Notes under the pieces: generated by a model | What the model was told of the DNA's origin: nothing | Seen by the model: only the letters and a program-made list of their open reading frames with translations | Database searches by the model: none | From: Flavobacterium sp. YJ01 | GTDB lineage: Bacteria > Bacteroidota > Bacteroidia > Flavobacteriales > Flavobacteriaceae | Reading direction: 5' to 3' | Length of the DNA stretch: 64,000 bases | Assembly: GCF_029320955.1 (NCBI RefSeq) | Contig: NZ_CP119757.1 | Span: forward strand, 5,208,001-5,272,000 | In this document: in pieces, positions 17,601-25,471 of the stretch | How positions within the stretch are numbered: the stretch's first letter is position 1 | Layout: every line of letters starts with the position of its first letter | Made by a program: the position numbers and the translations under genes

Positions 17601-20600
17601 GTGTTAGACAGTATAATTAAATTCAGTATTAAGAACAAAATCATTATTGGCTTAATGACTTTGGTCCTTATCATATGGGGCGCATGGAGCGCTACAAAAC
17701 TGCCCATAGATGCCGTACCTGACATCACTAACAATCAGGTTCAGATTTTTACCAGCTGCCCTACGCTTGCCGGGCAGGAAGTGGAACAGCTGGTGACATT
17801 TCCGATAGAGCAGAGCATTGCAACTGTTCCAAAAATTCAGGAAATCAGAAGCATATCAAGATTCGGGCTTTCTGTTATCACAGTTGTGTTCGATGAAGAA
17901 ACGAATATCTATTTTGCCAGACAGCTTATCAATGAAAGGCTGAAGGAGGCTACCGACAGAATCCCGCAAGGGGTGGGAACTCCGGAAATGGCTCCTGTAA
18001 GTACGGGTCTTGGCGAGGTGTACCAGTACATTATCCACCCAAAGAAGGGCAGCAAGAATAAATACAATGCCAAAGACCTGCGCACCATGCAGGACTGGAT
18101 TGTGGCCAGACAGCTGTACGGGACCCCTGGAATCGCGGAAGTTAACAGTTTTGGAGGTGAATTAAAGCAGTATGAAGTTGCCGTGAACCCTGAAAGGCTT
18201 CGTGCAATGGGGGTTAGCATCCCCGATATCTTTACTGCGCTTCAAAAAAACAACCAAAATACGGGAGGCGCCTATATAGATAAAAAGCCTAATGCTTACT
18301 TCATCAGAGGAATAGGGCTGGTGACATCATTGGATGATGTTAAAAAGATTGTAGTGAAAAATACCGGAGCGGCGCCGATTTATGTAAGCGATGTTGCCGA
18401 GGTTAGATTTGGAAAAGCGGTCAGATATGGGGCCTTGACCTATAATGGCGAAGTTGATGCGGTGGGCGGTGTCGTAATGATGCTGAAAGGCGAGAACAGT
18501 AATGAGGTTGTAAAGCGCATCAAAGAAAAACTGCCGACCATCCAGAAATCCCTTCCTGACGATATTGTGATTGAACCGTACCTTGACCGTACAGACCTTG
18601 TCGGCCGTGCAATCAGCACAGTTGAAAAGAACCTGGTGGAAGGCGCACTTATCGTAATATTTGTGCTGGTATTATTTTTAGGAAATTTCCGCGCGGGGCT
18701 TATTGTTGCCTCAGCCATTCCTCTTGCAATGCTGTTTGCGCTTGGACTGATGAATGTATTTGGCGTAAGCGCCAATCTGATGTCTCTTGGGGCAATTGAC
18801 TTTGGCCTTATAGTGGATGGTGCGGTAATTGTGGTTGAGGCCACGCTCCATCATCTGGCCATGCGCAAGTCTCTCAATAATCTTACCCAGGATGAGATGG
18901 ATGAAGAGGTTTTCGATTCTGCCTCTAAAATCCGTACCAGTGCGGCCTTCGGTGAGATCATCATTTTAATTGTATATATCCCGATTCTGACCCTTGTGGG
19001 CGTTGAAGGGAAAATGTTCCGCCCTATGGCGCAGACGGTAGGATTTGCAATATTTGGAGCCTTAATTTTATCATTGACTTATATTCCGATGATGTGCGCG
19101 CTTTTCCTATCTAAGAAACCGCAGCATAAAGAGACGTTCAGCGATAGGATGATGAACAGAATCCAGAGCATTTATCAGCCTCTGCTTCAGAAGGTGATTG
19201 ATATCAAATATACTGTGGTTGGCGTTACGGGAGCCATATTCCTGGTTGCCGTCTTCTGCTTTACAAGAATGGGAGGAGAGTTTATCCCGCAGCTTCAGGA
19301 AGGCGATTACGCATTCCACTGCATACTGCCGCAGGGAAGCTCGCTGAACCAAAGCATCGAGACCTCGATGCAGGCCTCAAGAATTATCAAGCAGTTTGAC
19401 GAGGTGAAGATGGTTGTCGGCAAGACGGGAGCTGCCGAGGTGCCTACCGATCCAATGCCTCCGGAGGCCACCGATTTAATGGTTGTCCTTAAACCGCAGA
19501 AGGAATGGAAATCAGGCAGGAGCTATGCAGAGCTTGCAGATGCCATAATGGAAAAGCTTGAAGTCATTCCGGGGGTTTTCTTTGAAAAGAACCAGCCGAT
19601 CCAGATGCGTTTCAATGAGCTTATGACCGGTATCAGACAGGACGTTGCCGTGAAGATATTCGGTGAGAATTTAGATACGCTTTCCCAGTATGCCAACGAA
19701 GTTGGGCAGGTTATACAAAGCGTTCCGGGAGCAACCTCGCCGCAGATTGAAAGGGTTAGCGGCCTTCCGCAGATCAATATTGAATATGACAGGACCAGAA
19801 TTGCCAATTACGGGCTTACCATCGAGGATGTGAATGATGTTGTCAGCACTGCCTTTGCAGGAAAAAGCACGGGACAGGTATATGAAAACGAACGACGATT
19901 CGACCTTGTGGTGCGTCTTGACAGCATTCACCGAAGCAGCATAGACGATGTGAGCAATCTGATGATCCCAACCAATACCGGTGTTCAGGTGCCTTTATCC
20001 CAGGTAGCTAAAATCGACTATAAGCTGGGCCCTGCACAGATCAGCAGGGAAGCGGGAAAAAGAAGGATTGTAATCGGATTCAATGTTAAGGGCCGAGATG
20101 TGCAGAGTGTGGTGCAGGACATCCAGAAAAAGCTGTCTGAGAAGGTAAAACTGCCGCCAGGATACTATTTCACTTATGGAGGACAATTTGAGAACCTGCA
20201 GGCTGCAAGCGCAAGGCTTATGATTGCAGTGCCGGTTTCGCTGCTGCTGATTTTCGGACTGCTGTATTTCACATTCCGTTCCTTCAAGCAGGCTACGCTG
20301 ATCTTTACTGCAATACCTATGAGTGCCATAGGGGGCATATTTGCCCTAATGCTAAGGGGGATGCCTTTCAGCATCAGTGCCGGAATCGGATTTATAGCTC
20401 TATTTGGAGTTGCAGTGCTAAACGGTATCGTACTGATTGGAACATTTAACCAGCTTGAAAAAGAGGGGATGAGCAACATTTTTGAAAGGGTTAAAGAAGG
20501 AACCATTACAAGGCTGCGTCCCGTGCTTATGACTGCTATGGTGGCATCGCTGGGATTCCTGCCGATGGCTATCAGCAGCAGCGCCGGAGCGGAGGTGCAG

Positions 20601-21917
20601 AAGCCCCTTGCTACGGTTGTAATCGGAGGTCTTGTGACAGCTACGTTCCTGACTCTTTTCGTGCTGCCTTTACTCTATATTATTTTTAACACGAAGTTTG
20701 ACTTTAAAGGAAAATTTAAATTGAGAAATACAACTGCCATAGCTATATTGCTTATTGCGGGTCTAGGGTCTGCAAACGCGCAGCAGAGGATCCCAATTGA
20801 GAAGGCTGTCGAAACCGCCCTGCAGAGCAATCAGCAGCTGGACATCAATAAGTCTGAAATCCAGGCTGCCGGGCTCAACGCAAAAACGGCCATTGACATT
20901 CCTAAAACCGGTGTTTTTGCGGAGAATGAGGATTTGAGGCCGTCCGACAAAACAGGGATCTTGAAAATCGGTATCTCGCAGAGTTTTGCGTGGCCGGGAC
21001 TTTATGCCGCCAGAAAAAGCTATTTCAAAAACCAGCTGCAGTACAGCCAGCTAAATACGCTGCTTTTGAACGCTACAATCAAAAGGGATGTGCGCACGGC
21101 CTATTACAAGCTTTGGTACCTGCAGGACAAGCAGCAGCTGTACAAGCGTCTGGACAGCATCTATACGCAGCTTTCAAAAACTGCGGAAGTTCGCTTAAAG
21201 GCAGGTGATGTGGCACAGCTGGATAAGATTGCGGCAGAGGCCAAGCTTCAGGAGCTGAAAGCTTTTTCGGACCAGAACAAGAAGGACATGACCGTGCAGC
21301 AGCAGCAGCTGATGATGCTTATGAACCTGAATGAATGGCTGCTTCCCGTAGAAGCGCCGCTTGGCAAAGCCGAGGTTACATTATCGGAAAGCGGCGGACT
21401 GCATCCGCTTCTGACCCTTCAGGAGCAGAATGTGAAGATTGCATCATCAAACATTTCAGTAATCAGAAACAGCAATATGCCTGAACTGTCGGGAAGGGTA
21501 TTCAGCCAGAGGCTTTACGGGCTGGATGATCCGTACACGGGGTTTTCTGCCACTGCATCGTTCCCGCTTTTCGGAGCCGTATCGGCCCATAATAAGGTAA
21601 AAGCGGCAAAGGCTGAGAAAGAAGTGCAGGAAAAGAACCTTGCCTATCAGACCCAGCTTCTGGCGACCCAGAAGAATTCTTCTGTGGCGGAGATTGAAAA
21701 AAACCTTGCGCTGCTGAATTTCTATGAGACTTCAGGGCTTAAGCAGGCAGAAGACATTATCAAAGCCTCAACATTGAGCTACCGCTCGGGGGAGATTAGC
21801 TTTGCTGAGCTTGGACAGTTTCTGACCCAGGCCGTAGGCATCCGCCAGAATTATCTTGACGTATTGAACCAGTATAACCTTTCTGCGGTGCAGTTTGACT
21901 ATTTCAACAATAAATAA
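17601..21917 (+). CDS. CusA/CzcA-type heavy-metal RND pump fused to a TolC-type channel
   Basis: A 1438-residue fusion. Residues 1 to about 1040 are a complete RND pump: TM1 (KNKIIIGLMTLVLIIWGAW), PIDAVPDITNNQVQIFTSCP, TM4 with GAIDFGLIVDGAVIVVEAT (proton-relay Asp), the RMGGEFIPQLQEGDYAFH block and the last helices (GLVTATFLTLFVLPLLYIIF). A linker then leads to a second signal-like segment (AIAILLIAGLGSANAQQ), followed by about 370 residues of TolC-type coiled coil. GTG 17601 is chosen as start because VLDSIIKFSIKNK is the usual N-terminus; the frame opens earlier at 17520. Such CusA-TolC fusions are known in Bacteroidota. The embedded signal peptide implies cleavage into separate pump and channel. 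The periplasmic adaptor follows. Confidence 0.93.
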   Translation: MLDSIIKFSIKNKIIIGLMTLVLIIWGAWSATKLPIDAVPDITNNQVQIFTSCPTLAGQEVEQLVTFPIEQSIATVPKIQEIRSISRFGLSVITVVFDEETNIYFARQLINERLKEATDRIPQGVGTPEMAPVSTGLGEVYQYIIHPKKGSKNKYNAKDLRTMQDWIVARQLYGTPGIAEVNSFGGELKQYEVAVNPERLRAMGVSIPDIFTALQKNNQNTGGAYIDKKPNAYFIRGIGLVTSLDDVKKIVVKNTGAAPIYVSDVAEVRFGKAVRYGALTYNGEVDAVGGVVMMLKGENSNEVVKRIKEKLPTIQKSLPDDIVIEPYLDRTDLVGRAISTVEKNLVEGALIVIFVLVLFLGNFRAGLIVASAIPLAMLFALGLMNVFGVSANLMSLGAIDFGLIVDGAVIVVEATLHHLAMRKSLNNLTQDEMDEEVFDSASKIRTSAAFGEIIILIVYIPILTLVGVEGKMFRPMAQTVGFAIFGALILSLTYIPMMCALFLSKKPQHKETFSDRMMNRIQSIYQPLLQKVIDIKYTVVGVTGAIFLVAVFCFTRMGGEFIPQLQEGDYAFHCILPQGSSLNQSIETSMQASRIIKQFDEVKMVVGKTGAAEVPTDPMPPEATDLMVVLKPQKEWKSGRSYAELADAIMEKLEVIPGVFFEKNQPIQMRFNELMTGIRQDVAVKIFGENLDTLSQYANEVGQVIQSVPGATSPQIERVSGLPQINIEYDRTRIANYGLTIEDVNDVVSTAFAGKSTGQVYENERRFDLVVRLDSIHRSSIDDVSNLMIPTNTGVQVPLSQVAKIDYKLGPAQISREAGKRRIVIGFNVKGRDVQSVVQDIQKKLSEKVKLPPGYYFTYGGQFENLQAASARLMIAVPVSLLLIFGLLYFTFRSFKQATLIFTAIPMSAIGGIFALMLRGMPFSISAGIGFIALFGVAVLNGIVLIGTFNQLEKEGMSNIFERVKEGTITRLRPVLMTAMVASLGFLPMAISSSAGAEVQKPLATVVIGGLVTATFLTLFVLPLLYIIFNTKFDFKGKFKLRNTTAIAILLIAGLGSANAQQRIPIEKAVETALQSNQQLDINKSEIQAAGLNAKTAIDIPKTGVFAENEDLRPSDKTGILKIGISQSFAWPGLYAARKSYFKNQLQYSQLNTLLLNATIKRDVRTAYYKLWYLQDKQQLYKRLDSIYTQLSKTAEVRLKAGDVAQLDKIAAEAKLQELKAFSDQNKKDMTVQQQQLMMLMNLNEWLLPVEAPLGKAEVTLSESGGLHPLLTLQEQNVKIASSNISVIRNSNMPELSGRVFSQRLYGLDDPYTGFSATASFPLFGAVSAHNKVKAAKAEKEVQEKNLAYQTQLLATQKNSSVAEIEKNLALLNFYETSGLKQAEDIIKASTLSYRSGEISFAELGQFLTQAVGIRQNYLDVLNQYNLSAVQFDYFNNK

Positions 21918-21982
21918 ATAATATAACAGCCTGTGGGACAGGCAGAGCCTTCCCACAGGATAATTTTAAATATAGAGCATAG

Positions 21983-23272
21983 ATGAAACTCAAAATTCAA
22001 TTATTAATCGCGTCGGCTGCAATCTTCTCATTTGTAAGCTGCGGACAAAAAAGCAATGAAAGCGAAAACGCTGCCAAAACTGAAAATGCTGCGGGAGCGA
22101 AAGAAGAGGCGCATGGCGAGGAGGAAGCTGCTACAATTGCAGTGCTGACCCAGGACCAGATGAAATCGGTAGGGGTCCAGCTGGGCACTATCGAGAACAA
22201 GAACCTGACTGCAGCGATAAAAGTCAACGGCGCCTTAAGGGTTCCCAACAACAATAAAGCCAATGCCACATCACTTTATGGAGGGGTTATCAAAACCCTT
22301 AAAGTGCAGCTTGGCGACCAGGTCCGCAAGGGACAGGTGATTGCGACGATCGAGAATCCGCAGTTTGTGCAGCAGCAGGAGGAGTACATCACCATCAACA
22401 GCCGCATCACCAATGCCGAGCAGGAGCTGCAGCGCCAGAAAGATCTTCAGGCCGGAAATGCCGGAGCATTGAAGAACCTTCAGAGTGCCACAGCGGAAGT
22501 GAATGCGCTTCGCGCCCGCAAGGCATCGCTTGCCAAACAGATACAGCTAATGGGGATTAATCCGGCAGGAATTACTGCCTCAAATCTGCGAGCTGCGCTA
22601 ACGGTTACAAGCCCTGTAACCGGAACGGTGAGCGCCGAGTTTGCCAAGATCGGAAGCTATGTTGACGTATCCTCGCCTGTGGTGGAGATAGTGGACAATC
22701 AGCTGATCCATTTGGACCTTCAGGTTTTTGAAAAAGATCTTCCCAGCATAAAAGTGGGGCAGAGCGTCACTTTCACCCTTACCAACAATCCTGCGGCGAC
22801 TTATACAGCAAAGGTGTTCAATATAGGCTCCTCATTTGAGAACCAGAGCAAGAGCGTTGCGGTCCACTGTACAGTAACGGGCAATAAAACCGGACTAATC
22901 GACGGAATGAACATCACGGCGATGGTAGGCGTGGGAACGGCCCTTACGGCTGCGGTGCCTAATGATGCGATTGCTGAAGCGGACGGAAAATTCTACATTT
23001 TTGTAAAAACCGATAAGAAGCCTGAGGAGCATGAAGAGGCGGAAGGCGAGGAAGGCGCTGAAGCCGGTGAAAAGCACAGCCCTGAGGAGGAAAAGAGGAT
23101 TGCAGCGACAAGCATGAATTTTGAAAAAGTGGAGGTGACCAAAGGAGTTTCAGAAGTGGGCTATACAGCGGTTACACCCGTTAAGGATGTGCCTGCCGGA
23201 GCGCAGATTGTCACGAAAGGAACCTTTTTCGTAAATGCCAAACTGAGCAATTCGGGAGGCCACGAACATTAA
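21983..23272 (+). CDS. CusB/CzcB-type periplasmic adaptor lipoprotein
   Basis: A 429-residue membrane-fusion protein with a lipoprotein signal (IFSFVSCGQ). After an acidic Ala/Glu-rich linker come the barrel-sandwich lipoyl halves (GGVIKTLKVQLGDQVRKGQV and VTSPVTGTVSAEFAKIGSYV), a coiled-coil hairpin (residues about 125-190) and the beta-barrel domain. Near the C-terminus is an insertion rich in His and Glu (EEHEEAEGEEGAEAGEKHSP), and the protein ends in HEH, both possible metal-binding tails. It lies 65 nt after the fused pump gene and completes the tripartite exporter. In this family the adaptor carries metal from the periplasm to the pump; the substrate (Zn, Co, Cd or Cu) cannot be settled from sequence. 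Confidence 0.92.
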   Translation: MKLKIQLLIASAAIFSFVSCGQKSNESENAAKTENAAGAKEEAHGEEEAATIAVLTQDQMKSVGVQLGTIENKNLTAAIKVNGALRVPNNNKANATSLYGGVIKTLKVQLGDQVRKGQVIATIENPQFVQQQEEYITINSRITNAEQELQRQKDLQAGNAGALKNLQSATAEVNALRARKASLAKQIQLMGINPAGITASNLRAALTVTSPVTGTVSAEFAKIGSYVDVSSPVVEIVDNQLIHLDLQVFEKDLPSIKVGQSVTFTLTNNPAATYTAKVFNIGSSFENQSKSVAVHCTVTGNKTGLIDGMNITAMVGVGTALTAAVPNDAIAEADGKFYIFVKTDKKPEEHEEAEGEEGAEAGEKHSPEEEKRIAATSMNFEKVEVTKGVSEVGYTAVTPVKDVPAGAQIVTKGTFFVNAKLSNSGGHEH

Positions 23273-23285
23273 TATTTTGAAGGAT

Positions 23286-23396
23286 TTAATGCAGGTGACT
23301 GTTCGACAGTGTGTGTTTGCCTGTGATACCCCGGAGAATTTAGATCCGCCCCCTGGGTCTCTAATCGATGGTCTCGAATCGGTAAACCTGCATTAA
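23286..23396 (+). ncRNA. Structured RNA candidate, multi-stem, downstream of the adaptor gene
   Basis: The element is closed by a perfect 11-bp stem (TTAATGCAGGT with ACCTGCATTAA). Inside are hairpin ACTGT-TCG-ACAGT, a TTTGCC/GGTAAA stem with one wobble, a GATACCC/GGGTCTC stem with one mismatch enclosing CGGA/TCCG, and hairpin CGAT/ATCG. The multi-branched plan resembles a riboswitch or structured sRNA. I do not recognise it as any known class (TPP, cobalamin, SAM, fluoride and SRP signatures were not found). It starts 13 nt after the adaptor stop, before the Zur-type gene. Confidence 0.5.
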
Positions 23397-23407
23397 TTTA
23401 AAAGACT

Positions 23408-23540
23408 GCCGGCAATTAAGGCTGATTATGAAGTATCTGCCTGCTAAAAAGTAGTTTCCGAATGCTGAAATTTAAAATAAGCTTCGTAAATTTACTATAA
23501 CTGCCTAACGGATAGGCCTTATTGCCGGTTTTATTTTTAA
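23408..23540 (+). ncRNA. Rod-like RNA candidate with terminator-like end (possible 6S-Flavo type)
   Basis: Arms 23409-23422 and 23516-23528 pair for 13 bp with one bulged T (CCGGCAAT-T-AAGGC). Inside are short collinear pairings (TATC/GATA, AGTA/TACT) and a terminal hairpin (CGAATGCT/AGCTTCG with one bulge), giving a rod with internal loops. A T-rich tail follows at 23529. Such a rod of about 120 nt with a central bubble is the layout of 6S RNAs, and a Flavobacteria-specific 6S-like family is known; that link is a guess. It could also be leader or terminator structure of the Zur-type gene. Confidence 0.4.
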
Positions 23541-23552
23541 TGGAAAAGTCAT

Positions 23553-23969
23553 ATGAAGAAAACGACTGAAGAAGCCTTTAACAGCAAGAATATACGCCTG
23601 ACCACGATGCGTATCCTGATTTACGAATATATGGAGACGCTCACAGCGGCATTATCGCTTGCTGAAATCGAAAAGCATTTCCATAAGGCGGATAAGGTGA
23701 CGATCTACCGCACTCTGCAGACCTTTCTGGAAAAGGGGCTTGCGCATAAGATTCCCGACGAGAATGAGGCCAAATACAGGCTGAGCGCCGAATCCTGCGC
23801 TGAGGAGGACCATAATGACACCCACCTTCATTTTTACTGCAAAAAGTGCAGGCAGACCACCTGCCGTGAGGAGATCGCGCTTCCCAAAAGCCTTACCGAG
23901 AGCCTGCAGATTGATGAGATCCAGATTTTAGCTAAGGGAATCTGCGAAAAATGCCTAAAGAGCCAATAA
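23553..23969 (+). CDS. Fur/Zur-family metalloregulator
   Basis: A 138-residue Fur-family repressor. The N-terminal winged helix carries the recognition helix region KADKVTIYRTLQTFLEKGLA. The C-terminal dimerisation domain has the sensor-type HLHFYCKKC block and a second CxxC (ICEKCLKS), the structural zinc site. The Cys and His spacing is closer to Zur/PerR-type than to ferric Fur; the exact metal is uncertain. It sits between the metal-efflux genes and bestrophin/MgtC/P-type ATPase genes, so it probably controls this cluster. The 7-1-7 palindrome at 17065 is a candidate target. Confidence 0.88.
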   Translation: MKKTTEEAFNSKNIRLTTMRILIYEYMETLTAALSLAEIEKHFHKADKVTIYRTLQTFLEKGLAHKIPDENEAKYRLSAESCAEEDHNDTHLHFYCKKCRQTTCREEIALPKSLTESLQIDEIQILAKGICEKCLKSQ

Positions 23970-24023
23970 CTGCAGAAATATAATGGAGAACCAAAGAATA
24001 TTGTAAAATTTTAAAGTTTAAAT

Positions 24024-24905
24024 ATGCTTCTAAACCGTAAAATATCAGTGCTTTACTTTGTGCGTGAAATCAGGGCTCAGATTATTCTGATTGTCCTATT
24101 CGCGGCTGCAATCGGGCTGCTGGATATGCTTCCCATATTTAAAAAAGTGGCGCTTCCGCTAAGCATTCCAGCCCTTGTGGGGACCGCGGTTTCACTGCTT
24201 CTCGCATTCAGGACGGCACAGTCCTATGAGAGATGGTGGGAAGCCAGAACCGTATGGGGTGCGATTGTCAATGATTCGCGCACCCTTATCAGGCAGGTAA
24301 TGCAGTTCGCGTCCAAGGAAAACAGCGACATATCGTCGCAGTTCGCAGAAAGGCAGATCATTTGGGTTTATGCCCTTGGCGAATCACTGCGCCGCCAGCC
24401 GTTCAGCCCGAAAGTGCAGGCCTACCTGAAATTCCATAATATTACTGCGGCCAATATACCAAATGCGCTGCTTGACCTGCATTCGCAGAATATTGCCGAG
24501 ATGGAGAGCAGAGGGATTATATCGGATTTCAAGACGGTGCAGCTCAATGAGACCATTTCGCGCCTGTGCGACCATATGGGGAAATGCGAGCGCATTAAAA
24601 ATACGGTCTTCCCCAAGTCCTACAGCCTGCTGGTGCACACTCTGATCTATGTTTTTGCGGCCATACTGCCTTTCGGGCTGGAGGATTCGCAGCTGATTGT
24701 GGAAGTGCTGATGACCATCCTGATTCCGCTGCTTTTCATTGCGATAGAAACCACTGCCATCATCATGCAGGATCCTTTTGAGAACACGCCCGTGGATACT
24801 CCGATGACCTCCCTGGCGCAGACCATTGAGATCAATCTTCTTGAAATGACAGGCGCGGCGGATATTCCGGTCAAGCCCAAGAATAACGAATATTTCGAAA
24901 TGTAA
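24024..24905 (+). CDS. Bestrophin-family (YneE-like) membrane channel
   Basis: A 293-residue membrane protein of the bacterial bestrophin family. It begins with the amphipathic helix KISVLYFVREIRAQIILIVL, and shows family motifs SIPALVGTAVSLLLAFRTAQ, YERWWEARTVWGAIVNDSR and the PLLFIAIETTAIIMQDPFEN region with the acidic DPFEN cluster. Bacterial homologues form pentameric ion channels (cation or anion). It is 54 nt downstream of the Zur-type gene and 29 nt upstream of MgtC, so it is likely in one transcript with them. Link to metal stress is by context only. Confidence 0.92.
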   Translation: MLLNRKISVLYFVREIRAQIILIVLFAAAIGLLDMLPIFKKVALPLSIPALVGTAVSLLLAFRTAQSYERWWEARTVWGAIVNDSRTLIRQVMQFASKENSDISSQFAERQIIWVYALGESLRRQPFSPKVQAYLKFHNITAANIPNALLDLHSQNIAEMESRGIISDFKTVQLNETISRLCDHMGKCERIKNTVFPKSYSLLVHTLIYVFAAILPFGLEDSQLIVEVLMTILIPLLFIAIETTAIIMQDPFENTPVDTPMTSLAQTIEINLLEMTGAADIPVKPKNNEYFEM

Positions 24906-24934
24906 GATAGTGCCAATCTAAAAATCAGCCTGCT

Positions 24935-25390
24935 ATGGATATCGAATTTGAGCTGCTGCTTTCCGCTAAACTGCTTCTTGCCGTTTTTCTTGGAGGGCTA
25001 TTAGGCCTGGAAAGGGAACGCGAACAGCAGAATTCCGGTGTGAGGACCTTTGCCTGCATCTGTGTGGCCTCGTGCCTGTTTGTTTCGATTTCGGCCCATC
25101 TGACCGCCGACAAATCCGCCATAGCCAGAATGCTGGCGGCCATTGCGACAGGACTCGGATTCATAGGCGCAGGACTGATTTTCAGAGACGAGAAAAATCT
25201 CCCCAAGGGACTGACCACTGCTTCAGGACTGTGGACGACTTCGGCAGTCGGCATGGCCATAGCCCTCAATATGTTTGTCCTGGCAGTGGCGGCGACACTT
25301 ATAATACTGCTTATTTTCACCATAAACCAGTTTGGCTGGTACAGAAGATTTGTGGACAGATTGATTAAGAGTAAAAAAAGGAACGGCTGA
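24935..25390 (+). CDS. MgtC/SapB-family inner-membrane protein
   Basis: A 151-residue protein with four or five membrane segments and the conserved MgtC motifs: LLLAVFLGGLLGLEREREQQ at the N-terminus, SGVRTFACICVASCLFVSIS, IATGLGFIGAGLIFRDE and LTTASGLWTTSAVGMAIAL. It lacks the C-terminal cytosolic ACT-like domain of Salmonella MgtC, so it is the short SapB type. The family is linked to growth in low magnesium and to inhibition of the F-type ATP synthase. It is embedded in the metal-homeostasis cluster between bestrophin and the P-type ATPase. Confidence 0.92.
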   Translation: MDIEFELLLSAKLLLAVFLGGLLGLEREREQQNSGVRTFACICVASCLFVSISAHLTADKSAIARMLAAIATGLGFIGAGLIFRDEKNLPKGLTTASGLWTTSAVGMAIALNMFVLAVAATLIILLIFTINQFGWYRRFVDRLIKSKKRNG

Positions 25391-25471
25391 AAAATTGCCG
25401 GCCCTTTTATCGGAGCCTTTTCTTCAAGGGGATCGGCGCCGTATTTTTTAACCTTATAACATTAAAAGATT

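Noticed and set aside
23286..23396. tRNA gene (a GGTCTCGAATC string resembles a T-loop)
   Set aside because: No proper acceptor/D/anticodon layout; the closing stem and inner hairpins do not fit a cloverleaf.
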